Below, in pieces: positions 54,632-62,604 of a stretch of 64,000 nucleotides of DNA. The position numbers were made by a program, and so were the translations under genes. Source of the stretch: Fibrobacter sp. UWR4 (GTDB taxonomy: Bacteria; Fibrobacterota; Fibrobacteria; Fibrobacterales; Fibrobacteraceae); the NCBI RefSeq assembly GCF_003149045.1, contig NZ_QGDU01000019.1:1-64000 (forward strand). Direction: 5' to 3'. Each line of letters opens with the position of its first letter. The first letter of the stretch is position 1. Below the pieces are notes generated by a model. The model made no database searches, had not been told where the DNA came from, and saw only the letters and a list, made by a program, of their open reading frames with translations.

Positions 54632-54799
54632 TTACACGGCCGGGAACATAAACCCTTTTTGCAAACCAGCTGGATAGCTGTCAGGAACATCACCTGATCG
54701 AGTGAAGCTCTGCTTCCAAGTAACGCCAGGGTAGGCCCCTGCCAGTAATTTTGCAAAATCATCCCACATATTCGTTTTCGATTCGGTGGCGACGGCCAC
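54632..54799 (-). CDS. possible 55-aa orphan ORF or gene remnant
   Basis: GTG start at 54799, TAA at 54634-54632. The composition is protein-like (MWDDFAKLLAGAYPG, VTWKQSFTRSGDVPDSYPAG, ending KGFMFPAV), although the flanking interval of about 290 bases has no other gene. I recognise no family. It may be a fragment of a lost gene or a repeat carrying a frame by chance. Confidence 0.3.
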   Translation of the reverse strand: MAVATESKTNMWDDFAKLLAGAYPGVTWKQSFTRSGDVPDSYPAGLQKGFMFPAV

Positions 54800-54863
54800 C
54801 TGAATTACTCACGCACTATGCAAATCGCATGGTGTATTACCTATTGACATCCACTTCGGAGAT

Positions 54864-55145
54864 ATGTATATTATGCATATAAACCCAACTATTGAATGGA
54901 ACGCCGAGAAAGCTAAAAAGCTTTGGGAAGAAAGAGGCATTTCGTTTAATGAAATTATGGAAAAACTCAAGTCAGGAGAGTTCAAGGTCTGTCCGGTGGA
55001 CAACCAAAAAGACCACAAAGGACAAAAAATGTTCCTTATCGAAATGAACGGCTATACACACTGCGTTCCGTTTGTTGAAACAGATTCTGGCGTATTCCTA
55101 AAAACAGCATTTAAATCCAGAAAGCATCAAAAGGAAATTTTATGA
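54864..55145 (+). CDS. brnT: BrnT-family toxin
   Basis: A 93-aa RelE-fold RNase toxin. IEWNAEKAKKLWEERGISF is the standard BrnT opening and TAFKSRKHQKEIL the closing basic patch. The start could be ATG 54864 or 54873 (MHINPTIEWN). TTGACA (54844-54849), 17 bases and TATATT (54867-54872) form a promoter-like pair overlapping the start codons, which is hard to reconcile with either start unless the real promoter is elsewhere. The stop overlaps brnA by 4 bases. Confidence 0.85.
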   Translation: MYIMHINPTIEWNAEKAKKLWEERGISFNEIMEKLKSGEFKVCPVDNQKDHKGQKMFLIEMNGYTHCVPFVETDSGVFLKTAFKSRKHQKEIL

Positions 55146-55420
55146 AGAAATATAAAGTTATAGACAAGCCCTTTGACGATGAAGAAAAGGCTTTGATGGA
55201 AGCTTTTGAAAACGGAGATTTCCATGTGGACGAAAAAGAGACTGCGCGATTGAAAGAAAAACTTTCTAACGCCCGCAACGTCACCATCCACATGCAACAA
55301 GAAGATATCGACGGTATGAAAGCTAAAGCAGCAGAGGCAGGAATCCCCTACCAGACGCTGATCAACTCCATCATCCATCGTTATTTAAACGGCGGAATCA
55401 TCCTGAAAAACGCCATCTAA
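55142..55420 (+). CDS. brnA: BrnA-family antitoxin
   Basis: A 92-aa antitoxin with a C-terminal ribbon-helix-helix-like part (NVTIHMQQEDIDGMKAKAAE, then GIPYQTLINSIIHRYLNG), as in CopG/BrnA proteins. It overlaps brnT as ATGA, in the toxin-first order usual for this system. GCCTCGCCGGA and TCCGGCGAGG form a terminator-like stem at about 55427-55450. Confidence 0.88.
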   Translation: MKKYKVIDKPFDDEEKALMEAFENGDFHVDEKETARLKEKLSNARNVTIHMQQEDIDGMKAKAAEAGIPYQTLINSIIHRYLNGGIILKNAI

Positions 55421-55426
55421 TAAATC

Positions 55427-55462
55427 GCCTCGCCGGAGCAATCCGGCGAGGTGTTTTCTTTA
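55427..55462 (+). terminator. brnTA terminator
   Basis: CCTCGCCGGA (55428-55437) and TCCGGCGAGG (55442-55451) around the loop GCAA, followed by TGTTTTCTTT. Confidence 0.75.
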
Positions 55463-55484
55463 GGATTTTACTACATTCCACTCT

Positions 55485-56423
55485 ATGAGCGAGCAAAATA
55501 CCGCTAAAAAGATTTCTTTTGTGATTCCCTGCTATCGTAGCCAGGGAACCATTGAAACCGTGGTGAACGAAATCCGCGAAACCGTCGCATCGCGCACCCC
55601 ATTCGATTACGAAATTATCCTGGTGAATGACAGCAGTCCCGATGGTGTCTGGAACGTCATCAAAGACCTCGCCGCCGCAGACCCCAAAATCAAGGGAATT
55701 TGCCTGGCCAAGAATTTCGGCCAGCACTGCGCATTAATGGCAGGCTACGCACAGGCCACCGGCGATTACGTCGTTAGCCTGGATGACGATGGCCAGACCC
55801 CCGCCAGCGATACCTACAAGCTAGTCGACAAGCTGGAAGAAGGCTTCGATGTGGTGTACGGCTATTACGAACACAAGAAGGAACATCTATTCCGTAGATT
55901 CGGTAGCTGGACCAACAAGAAAATGGCTGAAGCAGTTATTGGACAACCCAAAACTTTGCAGACCACCAGTTTCTTCATCATGAGAAAGTTCATCGTTGAA
56001 GAAATCGTGCGTTACCCCCACCCCTTCGCCTACATTAGCGGCCTTGTCTTCCGCGCCACCAAGAACCTTGGCAACGTAGAAGTGGAGCACCGCAACCGCT
56101 TGGAAGGAACATCCGGCTACACCATCACAGGCCTACTGCGCCTGTGGATTAACGGCTTTACCGCATTCTCCGTAAAACCCTTACGTGCCGCCACCTTCAT
56201 CGGCATCCTTTGTGCAATCGTAGGCCTTGTCTCAGGCGGATTCGTGGTGTATGAAAAATTCATGCGCCCCGAAATTCCCGTTGGCTACACAAGCCTTCTG
56301 GCAACGCTCCTATTTGTAGGCGGCATGATCATGCTATTGCTGGGCCTTATCGGCGAGTACGTGGGCCGCATCTACATTAGCATTAACCAAAGCCCACAAT
56401 ACGTCATTAGGGAACGTGTATGA
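55485..56423 (+). CDS. GT2 glycosyltransferase (ArnC/GtrB-like)
   Basis: A 312-aa polyprenyl-phosphate sugar transferase. The GT-A domain shows ISFVIPCYRSQGTIETVV, ILVNDSSPDGVW and the DDDGQTP metal motif; two C-terminal membrane helices (AATFIGILCAIVGLVSGGFV and LLATLLFVGGMIMLLLGLIG) are typical of GtrB/ArnC. It makes a lipid-linked sugar for surface glycan decoration. The stop overlaps the next ATG by 4 bases; that protein may be the acceptor-side transferase. Confidence 0.92.
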   Translation: MSEQNTAKKISFVIPCYRSQGTIETVVNEIRETVASRTPFDYEIILVNDSSPDGVWNVIKDLAAADPKIKGICLAKNFGQHCALMAGYAQATGDYVVSLDDDGQTPASDTYKLVDKLEEGFDVVYGYYEHKKEHLFRRFGSWTNKKMAEAVIGQPKTLQTTSFFIMRKFIVEEIVRYPHPFAYISGLVFRATKNLGNVEVEHRNRLEGTSGYTITGLLRLWINGFTAFSVKPLRAATFIGILCAIVGLVSGGFVVYEKFMRPEIPVGYTSLLATLLFVGGMIMLLLGLIGEYVGRIYISINQSPQYVIRERV

Positions 56424-58243
56424 AGCTGAGAGGCTTTCTCAAGTCATGCCGCCCCACGTCATGCCGAACTTGTTTCGGCATCAGCTGTTTATTAACAGCG
56501 TTCACAATCAACATCTTCTTTCTGGCACTCTGCCTGATCTTTGGCGACCTTAAGTTCGGCGCCATCGACGACTACTTTATGGCAGCAGTCTTGACTGGAG
56601 CCCACGGCACCGACTACAACCCCCACCTGCTTTTCGTCAACGCACTGTATGGCTATGCCCTGATTCCGCTGTACAAACTGTTCCCGACTATAGGCTGGTA
56701 CTACATCGGCGAGATGTTCAGTGTTTTTCTGAGCCTCACCACCATCAGCTACATCATCATCAAAAAGATGGGAAACCAGTGGGGGACATTGATTGCCACC
56801 CTATTCGTGGCCATGTTCGCCAGCGACTATTACCTGGTGGTCCAATTTACCCAATGCGCAAGCCTCCTCAGCGCCACCGGCATGCTAGTCTTTGCAAATG
56901 CAGTCACCCAGGAACCATCATGCCAAACCACGTCATGCCGAACAACGTCATGCCGAACTCGTTTCGGCATCGGCTCTCTCGTACCAGAGCCTTCACTGCG
57001 TAAGCAATGTTTCGGCATCAGCTATCTCCCTTTCGCTTACGCCCTTTTCCTCCTCCTTTGGGGCAGCGTCATGCGCTGGGAAGCCTTCCTTATGGGCATG
57101 CCCTTCTTCTGCATCGGCCTCCTTTTCCTGATTAAGCGATGCTGGACAAACAAGGTCCCGGTCATTATAACCCTGACAATCATGTTTACAGCCGCCTTCA
57201 GCCTCCACAGCTGGGACCGAAACCTCTATAACACCCCGGAATACAAGCCCTACATGGAAATTCAAAATCCAAGAGCAGCCCTCGGGGATGGTAGCAATTA
57301 CAACCAAAATGCAGTCTACGAAGATTTAGAAGAAATGGGCCAGTCCGCAAAAGATTACGACATGCTCACCCGCTGGCTGTTCTACGATACAGAGACCTTC
57401 GCCAAGGACAGTATGCTGTCCATCGTAGGCGTCATCGGTCAATATCGAGACAAAAACCAGAAAGCCGATATTCCCAGGCAACTGTTAAACGCACTTGGTC
57501 ACAGTTTAAAGATGCCCATGTTCTGGAGCTGGTTTATTGCAGGCTTAATTATCCTTGCAACAAATCGTAAAAAATTCCCTTACCTGTGGACTAGCCTCGG
57601 TTCCATATTCCTTTTAATGACCATGCTCCTGGCCCAAAACCGCCTGGTTTACCGTGTCGAAGGAGGATTCTGGCTCTACACAACCATTCTCGCCATTCCC
57701 CTGTGGGCTCCCGTACAGTTCGAGAAAGCAAATCAAATTTTCAACCGAAAAATTGTCATCGTCATCCTTGGGGTTATCGCTTTTGCAAACCTATTCACCT
57801 ACATTACCAACGGCGATTCCGTAAGAGATCCAAGCACCGGAAAGACCCGCACCTTAGCCGTTGATGATTCCACCGACTATAGCCAAGTCCTTGCCCATAT
57901 CGACAGCAATCCGAACACAATGTTCCTCGCCAATATGCGCACCTACATGGTGTTTAGCCAGCATAAAATGCCCCCCTATAAGGCAGAACCCTTTGGCAGC
58001 TACAGAAACATTATCAGCTTCGGTTATTGGACACCCTATTTGCCAGAAATCACAAAAACCCTAGCCGAATACGGTATTACCAATCCCATGAAGGATGTTG
58101 TTCACGAAAACGTGGTTGTCATCAACGAGCCCAAGCTCGGCGATTTTCTAACACGTCATTATTACAGTGATTCCATCGCCGTGGACACCTTACGCACCAT
58201 CGGAAAAACTGAATTTTACAAGTACAGGCTGGTACAAAAATGA
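56420..58243 (+). CDS. polytopic membrane protein, possibly a GtrC/ArnT-like glycosyltransferase
   Basis: A 607-aa protein with about ten helices in the first 440 residues and a soluble C-terminal part. Loop 1 has DDYFMAAVLTGAHGTDYNPH, like the first-loop Asp region of GT-C transferases. I recognise no closer family. Two segments come from dispersed palindromes in frame: residues about 9-23 (SCRPTSCRTCFGISC) at the very start, and about 170-202 (SCQTTSCRTTSCRTRFG ...). Coupled by ATGA to the GT2 gene before and to the ABC permease after it. Confidence 0.75.
   Translation: MKLRGFLKSCRPTSCRTCFGISCLLTAFTINIFFLALCLIFGDLKFGAIDDYFMAAVLTGAHGTDYNPHLLFVNALYGYALIPLYKLFPTIGWYYIGEMFSVFLSLTTISYIIIKKMGNQWGTLIATLFVAMFASDYYLVVQFTQCASLLSATGMLVFANAVTQEPSCQTTSCRTTSCRTRFGIGSLVPEPSLRKQCFGISYLPFAYALFLLLWGSVMRWEAFLMGMPFFCIGLLFLIKRCWTNKVPVIITLTIMFTAAFSLHSWDRNLYNTPEYKPYMEIQNPRAALGDGSNYNQNAVYEDLEEMGQSAKDYDMLTRWLFYDTETFAKDSMLSIVGVIGQYRDKNQKADIPRQLLNALGHSLKMPMFWSWFIAGLIILATNRKKFPYLWTSLGSIFLLMTMLLAQNRLVYRVEGGFWLYTTILAIPLWAPVQFEKANQIFNRKIVIVILGVIAFANLFTYITNGDSVRDPSTGKTRTLAVDDSTDYSQVLAHIDSNPNTMFLANMRTYMVFSQHKMPPYKAEPFGSYRNIISFGYWTPYLPEITKTLAEYGITNPMKDVVHENVVVINEPKLGDFLTRHYYSDSIAVDTLRTIGKTEFYKYRLVQK
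56457..56485. repeat. dispersed palindromic element inside a gene
   Basis: CGTCATGCCGAAC, TTG, TTTCGGCATCAGC, located in codons 13-22 of the membrane protein. Confidence 0.8.
56918..57021. repeat. cluster of palindromic elements inside a gene
   Basis: A full copy at 56946-56974 (CGTCATGCCGAAC ... TTTCGGCATCGGC) is preceded by two half-copies (CATGCC near 56919 and CGTCATGCCG at 56931-56940) and followed by a right-half copy ending TTTCGGCATCAGC at 57021. All keep the frame open. Confidence 0.8.
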
Positions 58244-59100
58244 GCGAAGCAAATAGCGAAAAATGGACCACCGAAATCAGACCCAAGTCGAGCCTTTTGA
58301 GCATCGACTTTAAAGAGCTGTGGCAGTACCGCGATCTTTACAGAATGTTTGTCAAGCGCGATATTGTCACCTGGTACAAGCAGACCATTCTTGGACCCCT
58401 GTGGTTCTTTATCCAGCCCATCATGACCACCATCATGTTCATGGTGGTATTCGGCGGCATCGCCAAAATCAGTACTGACGGTTTGCCCCAGCCACTGTTC
58501 TACCTGGCCGGCATCTGCCTTTGGACCTATTTTTCGGAATGCCTGAACCAGACCAGCAAGACCTTCATCGATAACGCCAACGTTTTCGGGAAAGTGTACT
58601 TTCCGCGCCTTGTGGTGCCCATGGCAACCGTCACCAGCAACTTGATTCGTTTGGCCATCCAGATGGGTTTGTTCCTTGTCGTTTTCGCCTACTACATGAT
58701 TTTTACCGACGCTCCGGTTCACCCCAATCTTTACATGCTGCTAACCCCAGTACTCATCATGCTCCTGGCAGGGCTTTCCCTAGGTTTTGGCATTCTCTTT
58801 AGCAGCCTGACCACCAAGTATCGCGATTTAACTTTCCTGCTCAGTTTTATTGTACAGCTCTGGATGTACGCCACCCCGGTGATTTATCCGTTAAGCACAA
58901 TCACCGACCCACGCCTTAAAATGCTGATGCAGGCCAACCCCCTCTCCAGTATCCTTGAGACATTCAAGTTCGGATGGCTTGGCGTAGGCGAATTCAGCTG
59001 GGCAGCACTAGGCTACAGCGCTGGCTTCACGGCAGTTCTCTTGGCCCTGGGAATCATCGTATTCAACAGAATCCAAAGAACATTTATGGATACGGTGTAA
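58240..59100 (+). CDS. Wzm-type ABC-2 permease for polysaccharide export
   Basis: A 286-aa ABC-2 permease with six helices, like Wzm/RfbD/TagG. The N-terminal amphipathic part ELWQYRDLYRMFVKRDIVTW and YKQTILGPLWFFIQP are characteristic; LTTKYRDLTFLLSFIVQLWM precedes the last helices. It should export O-antigen-like polysaccharide together with an ATPase (Wzt). No ATPase gene follows; instead a convergent hipA gene overlaps its last 17 bases. Coupled by ATGA to the gene before. Confidence 0.9.
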   Translation: MSEANSEKWTTEIRPKSSLLSIDFKELWQYRDLYRMFVKRDIVTWYKQTILGPLWFFIQPIMTTIMFMVVFGGIAKISTDGLPQPLFYLAGICLWTYFSECLNQTSKTFIDNANVFGKVYFPRLVVPMATVTSNLIRLAIQMGLFLVVFAYYMIFTDAPVHPNLYMLLTPVLIMLLAGLSLGFGILFSSLTTKYRDLTFLLSFIVQLWMYATPVIYPLSTITDPRLKMLMQANPLSSILETFKFGWLGVGEFSWAALGYSAGFTAVLLALGIIVFNRIQRTFMDTV

Positions 59101-60184
59101 CTTTCTTAACGGATTCCAGAATTTTCACACAGGCAGCCTTTTGCAATCCACAACGATCGGCAACCGCAAGCATATCGTCTTCTGAAGGATTCCCATTTCC
59201 GTTCACAGTCATTTCATGTTCCGCCTTATCAACTGTCTTCGTTATATCATAAGCAGGAGACAATTTGTAGGAATGAGCAGACTCGTCATAAAGGAACGCA
59301 AAATTCTTCCCATGGTCATCCTTATTTCCGTAGAAAACATTAAAGGCCATTCTACGAAATACCTCATACATATCAGATTGATCCATGCATATTTTTTGTA
59401 CAACCTGAAACAAATGGCTGTAATCTAAATTCGGAATTCGATGGGAGGTTTCAAGCATGGATGACAAAGAAATCATGTGAATTCTATTCGTACCATCCCG
59501 GTCAAAACGTTTCGCACCAAAGAATCCCTCATATTTTTTTGACGGAAAAAGTTTGAACTCATTCACATTTATGCCTGCATCTCGAGCCAACTTATTGGCC
59601 TCAAATTCCTTTTTTCCGGCATTCTTAGAATCGTGTGAACATGGAAATTTCACAATCCAGCAATCTTCGCCCACCTTGATATGAGCCTTTGGCCTGGCAC
59701 CACCACTTGAACCACCCAGGCGATAGACTTCGTCTAGATTCACATTTTCCATTTCATCATTCCAAATCTTATCGGCTTCAGCAGCAAGCATTTCAAGGTC
59801 AAAACGCTCTGGGGTTGACATTTCAGAAAAACTAGGTTCATACAGCAATCCACCCATACCATAATCATTGACCAAAGCAAGCCGAGTCAGTGGAGAAACG
59901 CGATCTGCATTAATACCCTGCCGGGCAAGCATCCTGCGAAATAAAAGTTCGCCCCAGCCATCAGGCAGGGAATCCGCAAACACCCCGTAAAGGCCATTAA
60001 ACGTTTTCTTATGATTAACAAACACCTTGTTCGTCAACGGAAGAGAAAATGGAGATAAGGGAAAGCCGTCTTTCAGCCATTCTTCGTCGTACTGAAAAGC
60101 AATTTCACCAGACAAGTCTGCCAAATAGCCAACAACCCTCCCGTTGTATTTTATAGTCAGCTTTTTTACAACAGCCAGTTCCAT
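59084..60184 (-). CDS. hipA: HipA-family Ser/Thr kinase toxin
   Basis: A 366-aa HipA. The N-terminal part includes FADSLPDGWG; the phosphate-binding loop is LGGSSGGARPKAHI, and the catalytic region is FNVFYGNKDDHGKNFAFLYD followed by YDIT. It is shorter than E. coli HipA (440 aa) but keeps the key residues. Known HipA proteins phosphorylate glutamyl-tRNA synthetase. The ATG at 60184 overlaps the hipB stop (TGATG); a GTG one codon earlier is possible. Confidence 0.9.
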   Translation of the reverse strand: MELAVVKKLTIKYNGRVVGYLADLSGEIAFQYDEEWLKDGFPLSPFSLPLTNKVFVNHKKTFNGLYGVFADSLPDGWGELLFRRMLARQGINADRVSPLTRLALVNDYGMGGLLYEPSFSEMSTPERFDLEMLAAEADKIWNDEMENVNLDEVYRLGGSSGGARPKAHIKVGEDCWIVKFPCSHDSKNAGKKEFEANKLARDAGINVNEFKLFPSKKYEGFFGAKRFDRDGTNRIHMISLSSMLETSHRIPNLDYSHLFQVVQKICMDQSDMYEVFRRMAFNVFYGNKDDHGKNFAFLYDESAHSYKLSPAYDITKTVDKAEHEMTVNGNGNPSEDDMLAVADRCGLQKAACVKILESVKKVTPYP

Positions 60185-60468
60185 CACAAGTCCTTCAAAT
60201 TGGTAATAGCAGGCAACCTAAAAAGCATATTGAAATCTTCTAGACAATCTAAAGCCATCGCGATTTTTAGCAAAGACTGCAAAGAAATTTCGCCCAATAG
60301 TTCAAAACGACGAACAGAGGCGTAACTAACCCCCGAACGAGCAGACAAATCCTTCTGGGTAATATTCATAGACTGCCTACGAGCCCTCATTCGCGCCACA
60401 AGAGCCTCGGTTGCCGCAGGAATCGTCAAAGAATCTACAAAATCTCCAATATCAAATTTTGCTTTCAT
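60184..60468 (-). CDS. hipB: HipB-like HTH antitoxin
   Basis: A 94-aa XRE-type DNA-binding protein (RQSMNITQKDLSARSGVSYA, then SVRRFELLGEISLQSLLKIA). It is the cognate repressor/antitoxin of the adjacent hipA, with an overlapping stop/start. The AT-rich 60 bases upstream should hold the promoter and operators. Confidence 0.9.
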   Translation of the reverse strand: MKAKFDIGDFVDSLTIPAATEALVARMRARRQSMNITQKDLSARSGVSYASVRRFELLGEISLQSLLKIAMALDCLEDFNMLFRLPAITNLKDL

Positions 60469-60555
60469 ACTACTAAAATATAAGCAATTATTAAAAAAAT
60501 TTCAATGATATTACTAATATTTTAGCAGTAATATTCTCAAATAAGAGGTTATTTC

Positions 60556-60690
60556 AAGGTCGTTTTTTCCGACCATGAAATTTTGAACTGGCCACACTTT
60601 ATGACCAGATTTCTCCAGCATGGTTCAAGGTCCAAAATTTTGACCTCGATAAGAAGAACGAATACTTGAGGCGCAATTTTTGCACCTCAA
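60556..60690. repeat. hairpin cluster, copy A
   Basis: Three stems: GGTCG/CGACC (60558-60574) with a T-rich loop; GGTCCAAAATTTTGACC (60629-60645); and TTGAGGCGCAA/TTGCACCTCAA (60666-60690, one mismatch), ending 7 bases from the PIN-gene stop. The text CCATGAAATTTTGAAC ... CACACTTTATGACCAGATTT between stems recurs in copy B at 61.65 kb. Confidence 0.8.
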
Positions 60691-60697
60691 ACTAAAC

Positions 60698-61111
60698 TCA
60701 ATCAACGTCAAAGTCCCGAGCAAACGCTTCCAGTGTTTTCAGATTTATTTTAGGAAAGCTTACATCTTTAAGTTCTCTAAAATGTGAATCGTCAGAAACA
60801 ATGTAATCAGCTTGACACGCAAAGGCGCAGTCCACAAACTTATTGTCGTCAGGGTCCTTCTTTATTAGCCGCAACCTGAAGAACGGATCTTTTCGAACAA
60901 CATTAGAAGAAAACTGAACAGTTCTCATAAACATTGTTGCAACAATGTCTGCAGCCTTCTGACGAAAGATTTCTTCATATTCCAATAGGATTTCTGGTGA
61001 AACGCAAAGTACATATTCTTCGTTCAGAAATTTCTTCCACAAAAAATGGTAGGGAGACTTACTACCAAGCATCTGCAGCATGGCATTCGTATCAATAACA
61101 ATCTTTCGCAT
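60698..61111 (-). CDS. PIN-domain toxin
   Basis: A 137-aa putative RNase toxin. PIN residues: KIVIDTNAMLQML (Asp), SPEILLEYEEIF (Glu), KKDPDDNKFVDCAFACQADY (Asp pair) and IVSDDSHF. The ATG at 61111 gives the family start; 27 codons of open frame upstream lie over the antitoxin gene. It follows the antitoxin gene by 2 bases. Confidence 0.88.
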   Translation of the reverse strand: MRKIVIDTNAMLQMLGSKSPYHFLWKKFLNEEYVLCVSPEILLEYEEIFRQKAADIVATMFMRTVQFSSNVVRKDPFFRLRLIKKDPDDNKFVDCAFACQADYIVSDDSHFRELKDVSFPKINLKTLEAFARDFDVD

Positions 61112-61113
61112 GA

Positions 61114-61347
61114 CTACCCCCGATAAGGAGTACGAAGATGTTCTGATTTCAGCTGTTCCAGTTTTTCCTGGCCGAAAGATCCGTCTTCCCAACGCTTATC
61201 AAGCTCTTGTTCAAGACGTTCTGCATAAAAATTTTTAAGAAGTTTTGTCAACGCAGCCAACTCTTCTTCACTAGTAACGCTAGCGAAGGACTCAACTACC
61301 AGCATTTGAGCCGGATTCAGAGAAGCCAAAGTCAGTTCGTCAGTCAT
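61114..61347 (-). CDS. antitoxin of the PIN pair (RTPY-type)
   Basis: A 77-aa helical acidic protein ending LKSEHLRTPYRG, the recognisable C-terminus of a small family often found upstream of PIN toxins. The ATG at 61347 has GGGAG 6 bases upstream. A second in-frame ATG at 61401 also has its own site (AAGGA), giving a 95-aa form with an extra polar N-terminus; which is used is unclear. Confidence 0.75.
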   Translation of the reverse strand: MTDELTLASLNPAQMLVVESFASVTSEEELAALTKLLKNFYAERLEQELDKRWEDGSFGQEKLEQLKSEHLRTPYRG

Positions 61348-61644
61348 AAAAACTCCCGTTTGCTCTTGGCTAATATAGATATTATTCTGCATTTGTTGCA
61401 TAGTAATTTTCCTTTCCGTTTTACAGGCATGAACAAAAAAAACGGATTCACCTTGGTTAGACTGCACAAATATACACCGGTTTTATGAAATTGACAAGAC
61501 TCTCGCATAATAAAATTTAATCCCTAACGCAGAATTCTTAAAGGATTCCTCCAGTTTTTGACCTCAAGTTGCAAAAACACTAAAACCCAATTTTCAATCT
61601 CACTGAATTCCGCTATATTATTAAAATCCAATTCAAAATCTTCA

Positions 61645-61951
61645 CCATGAAATTTTGAACCCGTCACACTTTATGACCAGATTTTTTCAGCGTTGTCTAA
61701 GGTCAAAAATTTTGACCTTAGAAATTCCAAGATATTCGCTTGGTCGCTAAATTGCCTTTTGATACCACTCATGCACACACATACGCCTTGTTCCGTAAAG
61801 GCATAGGGATAAGGTCATCTCAACACATTTATATTTGCGGTCAAAAAATTTGACCACAAATTTCAAGGTGGATTTTTTTCACCTTGAACATAATTGACAT
61901 ACCCCATGGTCACTTCGGAATTCAACTTGAAGTGCAATTTTTGCACCTCAA
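61645..61951. repeat. hairpin cluster, copy B
   Basis: Begins with the same text as copy A (CCATGAAATTTTGAAC at 61645). It holds a perfect palindrome with 13-bp arms TCTAAGGTCAAAA (61696-61708, centre A at 61709, right arm to 61722), GGTCAAA/TTTGACC (61839-61855), TTCAAGGTG/CACCTTGAA (61862-61888) and TTGAAGTGCAA/TTGCACCTCAA (61927-61951). The interval 61468-61952 contains no gene. Confidence 0.8.
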
Positions 61952-61952
61952 A

Positions 61953-62190
61953 CTAAACTAAATCACCCAACACTTCCTCAATCAATCCGTGATAAACTTC
62001 TGGATGTTCGATACTATTTATCGAAGTCACTCTCTTGCCGGCATCTTTTGAAGAAGCGCCGCAATGGAACATTTTTTCGTGACTCGTTTTGTAATCCAAA
62101 ACGATATAACAGTCATGGAATATACCGCCTGCAGACTTCTGGTCGCTAAAAATTGTCACAGCCACATTTTGAGCTATTTGATTATTCCGG
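61953..62190 (-). pseudogene. C-terminal remnant of an ORF6N-type protein
   Basis: The last ~70 codons read VTIFSDQKSAGGIFHDCYIV, then HCGASSKDAGKRVTSI. This resembles the C-terminal tail (HDRFLIID ... YHIGASLKDLGKK) seen at the end of many ORF6N-domain phage or plasmid proteins. The N-terminal two thirds of such a protein is missing; sequence upstream of about 62190 is unrelated. Probably a decayed fragment. Directly downstream is the last hairpin of copy B. Confidence 0.55.
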
Positions 62191-62604
62191 AGCGGCGGAG
62201 CCGCCAGTCCGGAGAAATGAGAGCCACTAGTCCGGTCTGACGGAGCCACCTGTTTTAGGGTTATTGTGCTTCAGATGGGTTCAACCCATACACTTCTCGC
62301 ATGGATTTCCTTGTAAGCCCCAAGGAACCAGTCCAAAATTCCGCAAATGCAGCAAAAGTCTGCGCCCCAAGGGGTCAGATGAGGCTTCGCCACATCTGCC
62401 TGCGCTCGGTCATGCCAAGCTACGCACAAGTGCGTACTTGTCACGACTCTCGCTGGGGTCACGATCGCTCCCGCGATTTAAGGGCGAAAAATTTTTACAA
62501 TCTTTTTTCAAAATCCAGGGAGCATTCTACGGCAAAAAAGCGTGTATATAGCAGGCGGCGATTTAGCCACCTCGCAAAGGTGTGCGCAACACCCAGCAAC
62601 ACGT

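Noticed and set aside
54571-54863. TPP riboswitch or SRP RNA
   Set aside because: ACCTGATC ... CGCCAGGGTAGG resembles the second half of a TPP aptamer, but the CTGAGA core is missing and the next genes have no thiamine role. The SRP loop GGTCAGG ... GGAAG is also absent.
61114-61467. 117-codon antitoxin start at 61467
   Set aside because: The first 22 codons have no ribosome site, whereas the ATGs at 61401 and 61347 do; the family usually has 70-80 residues.
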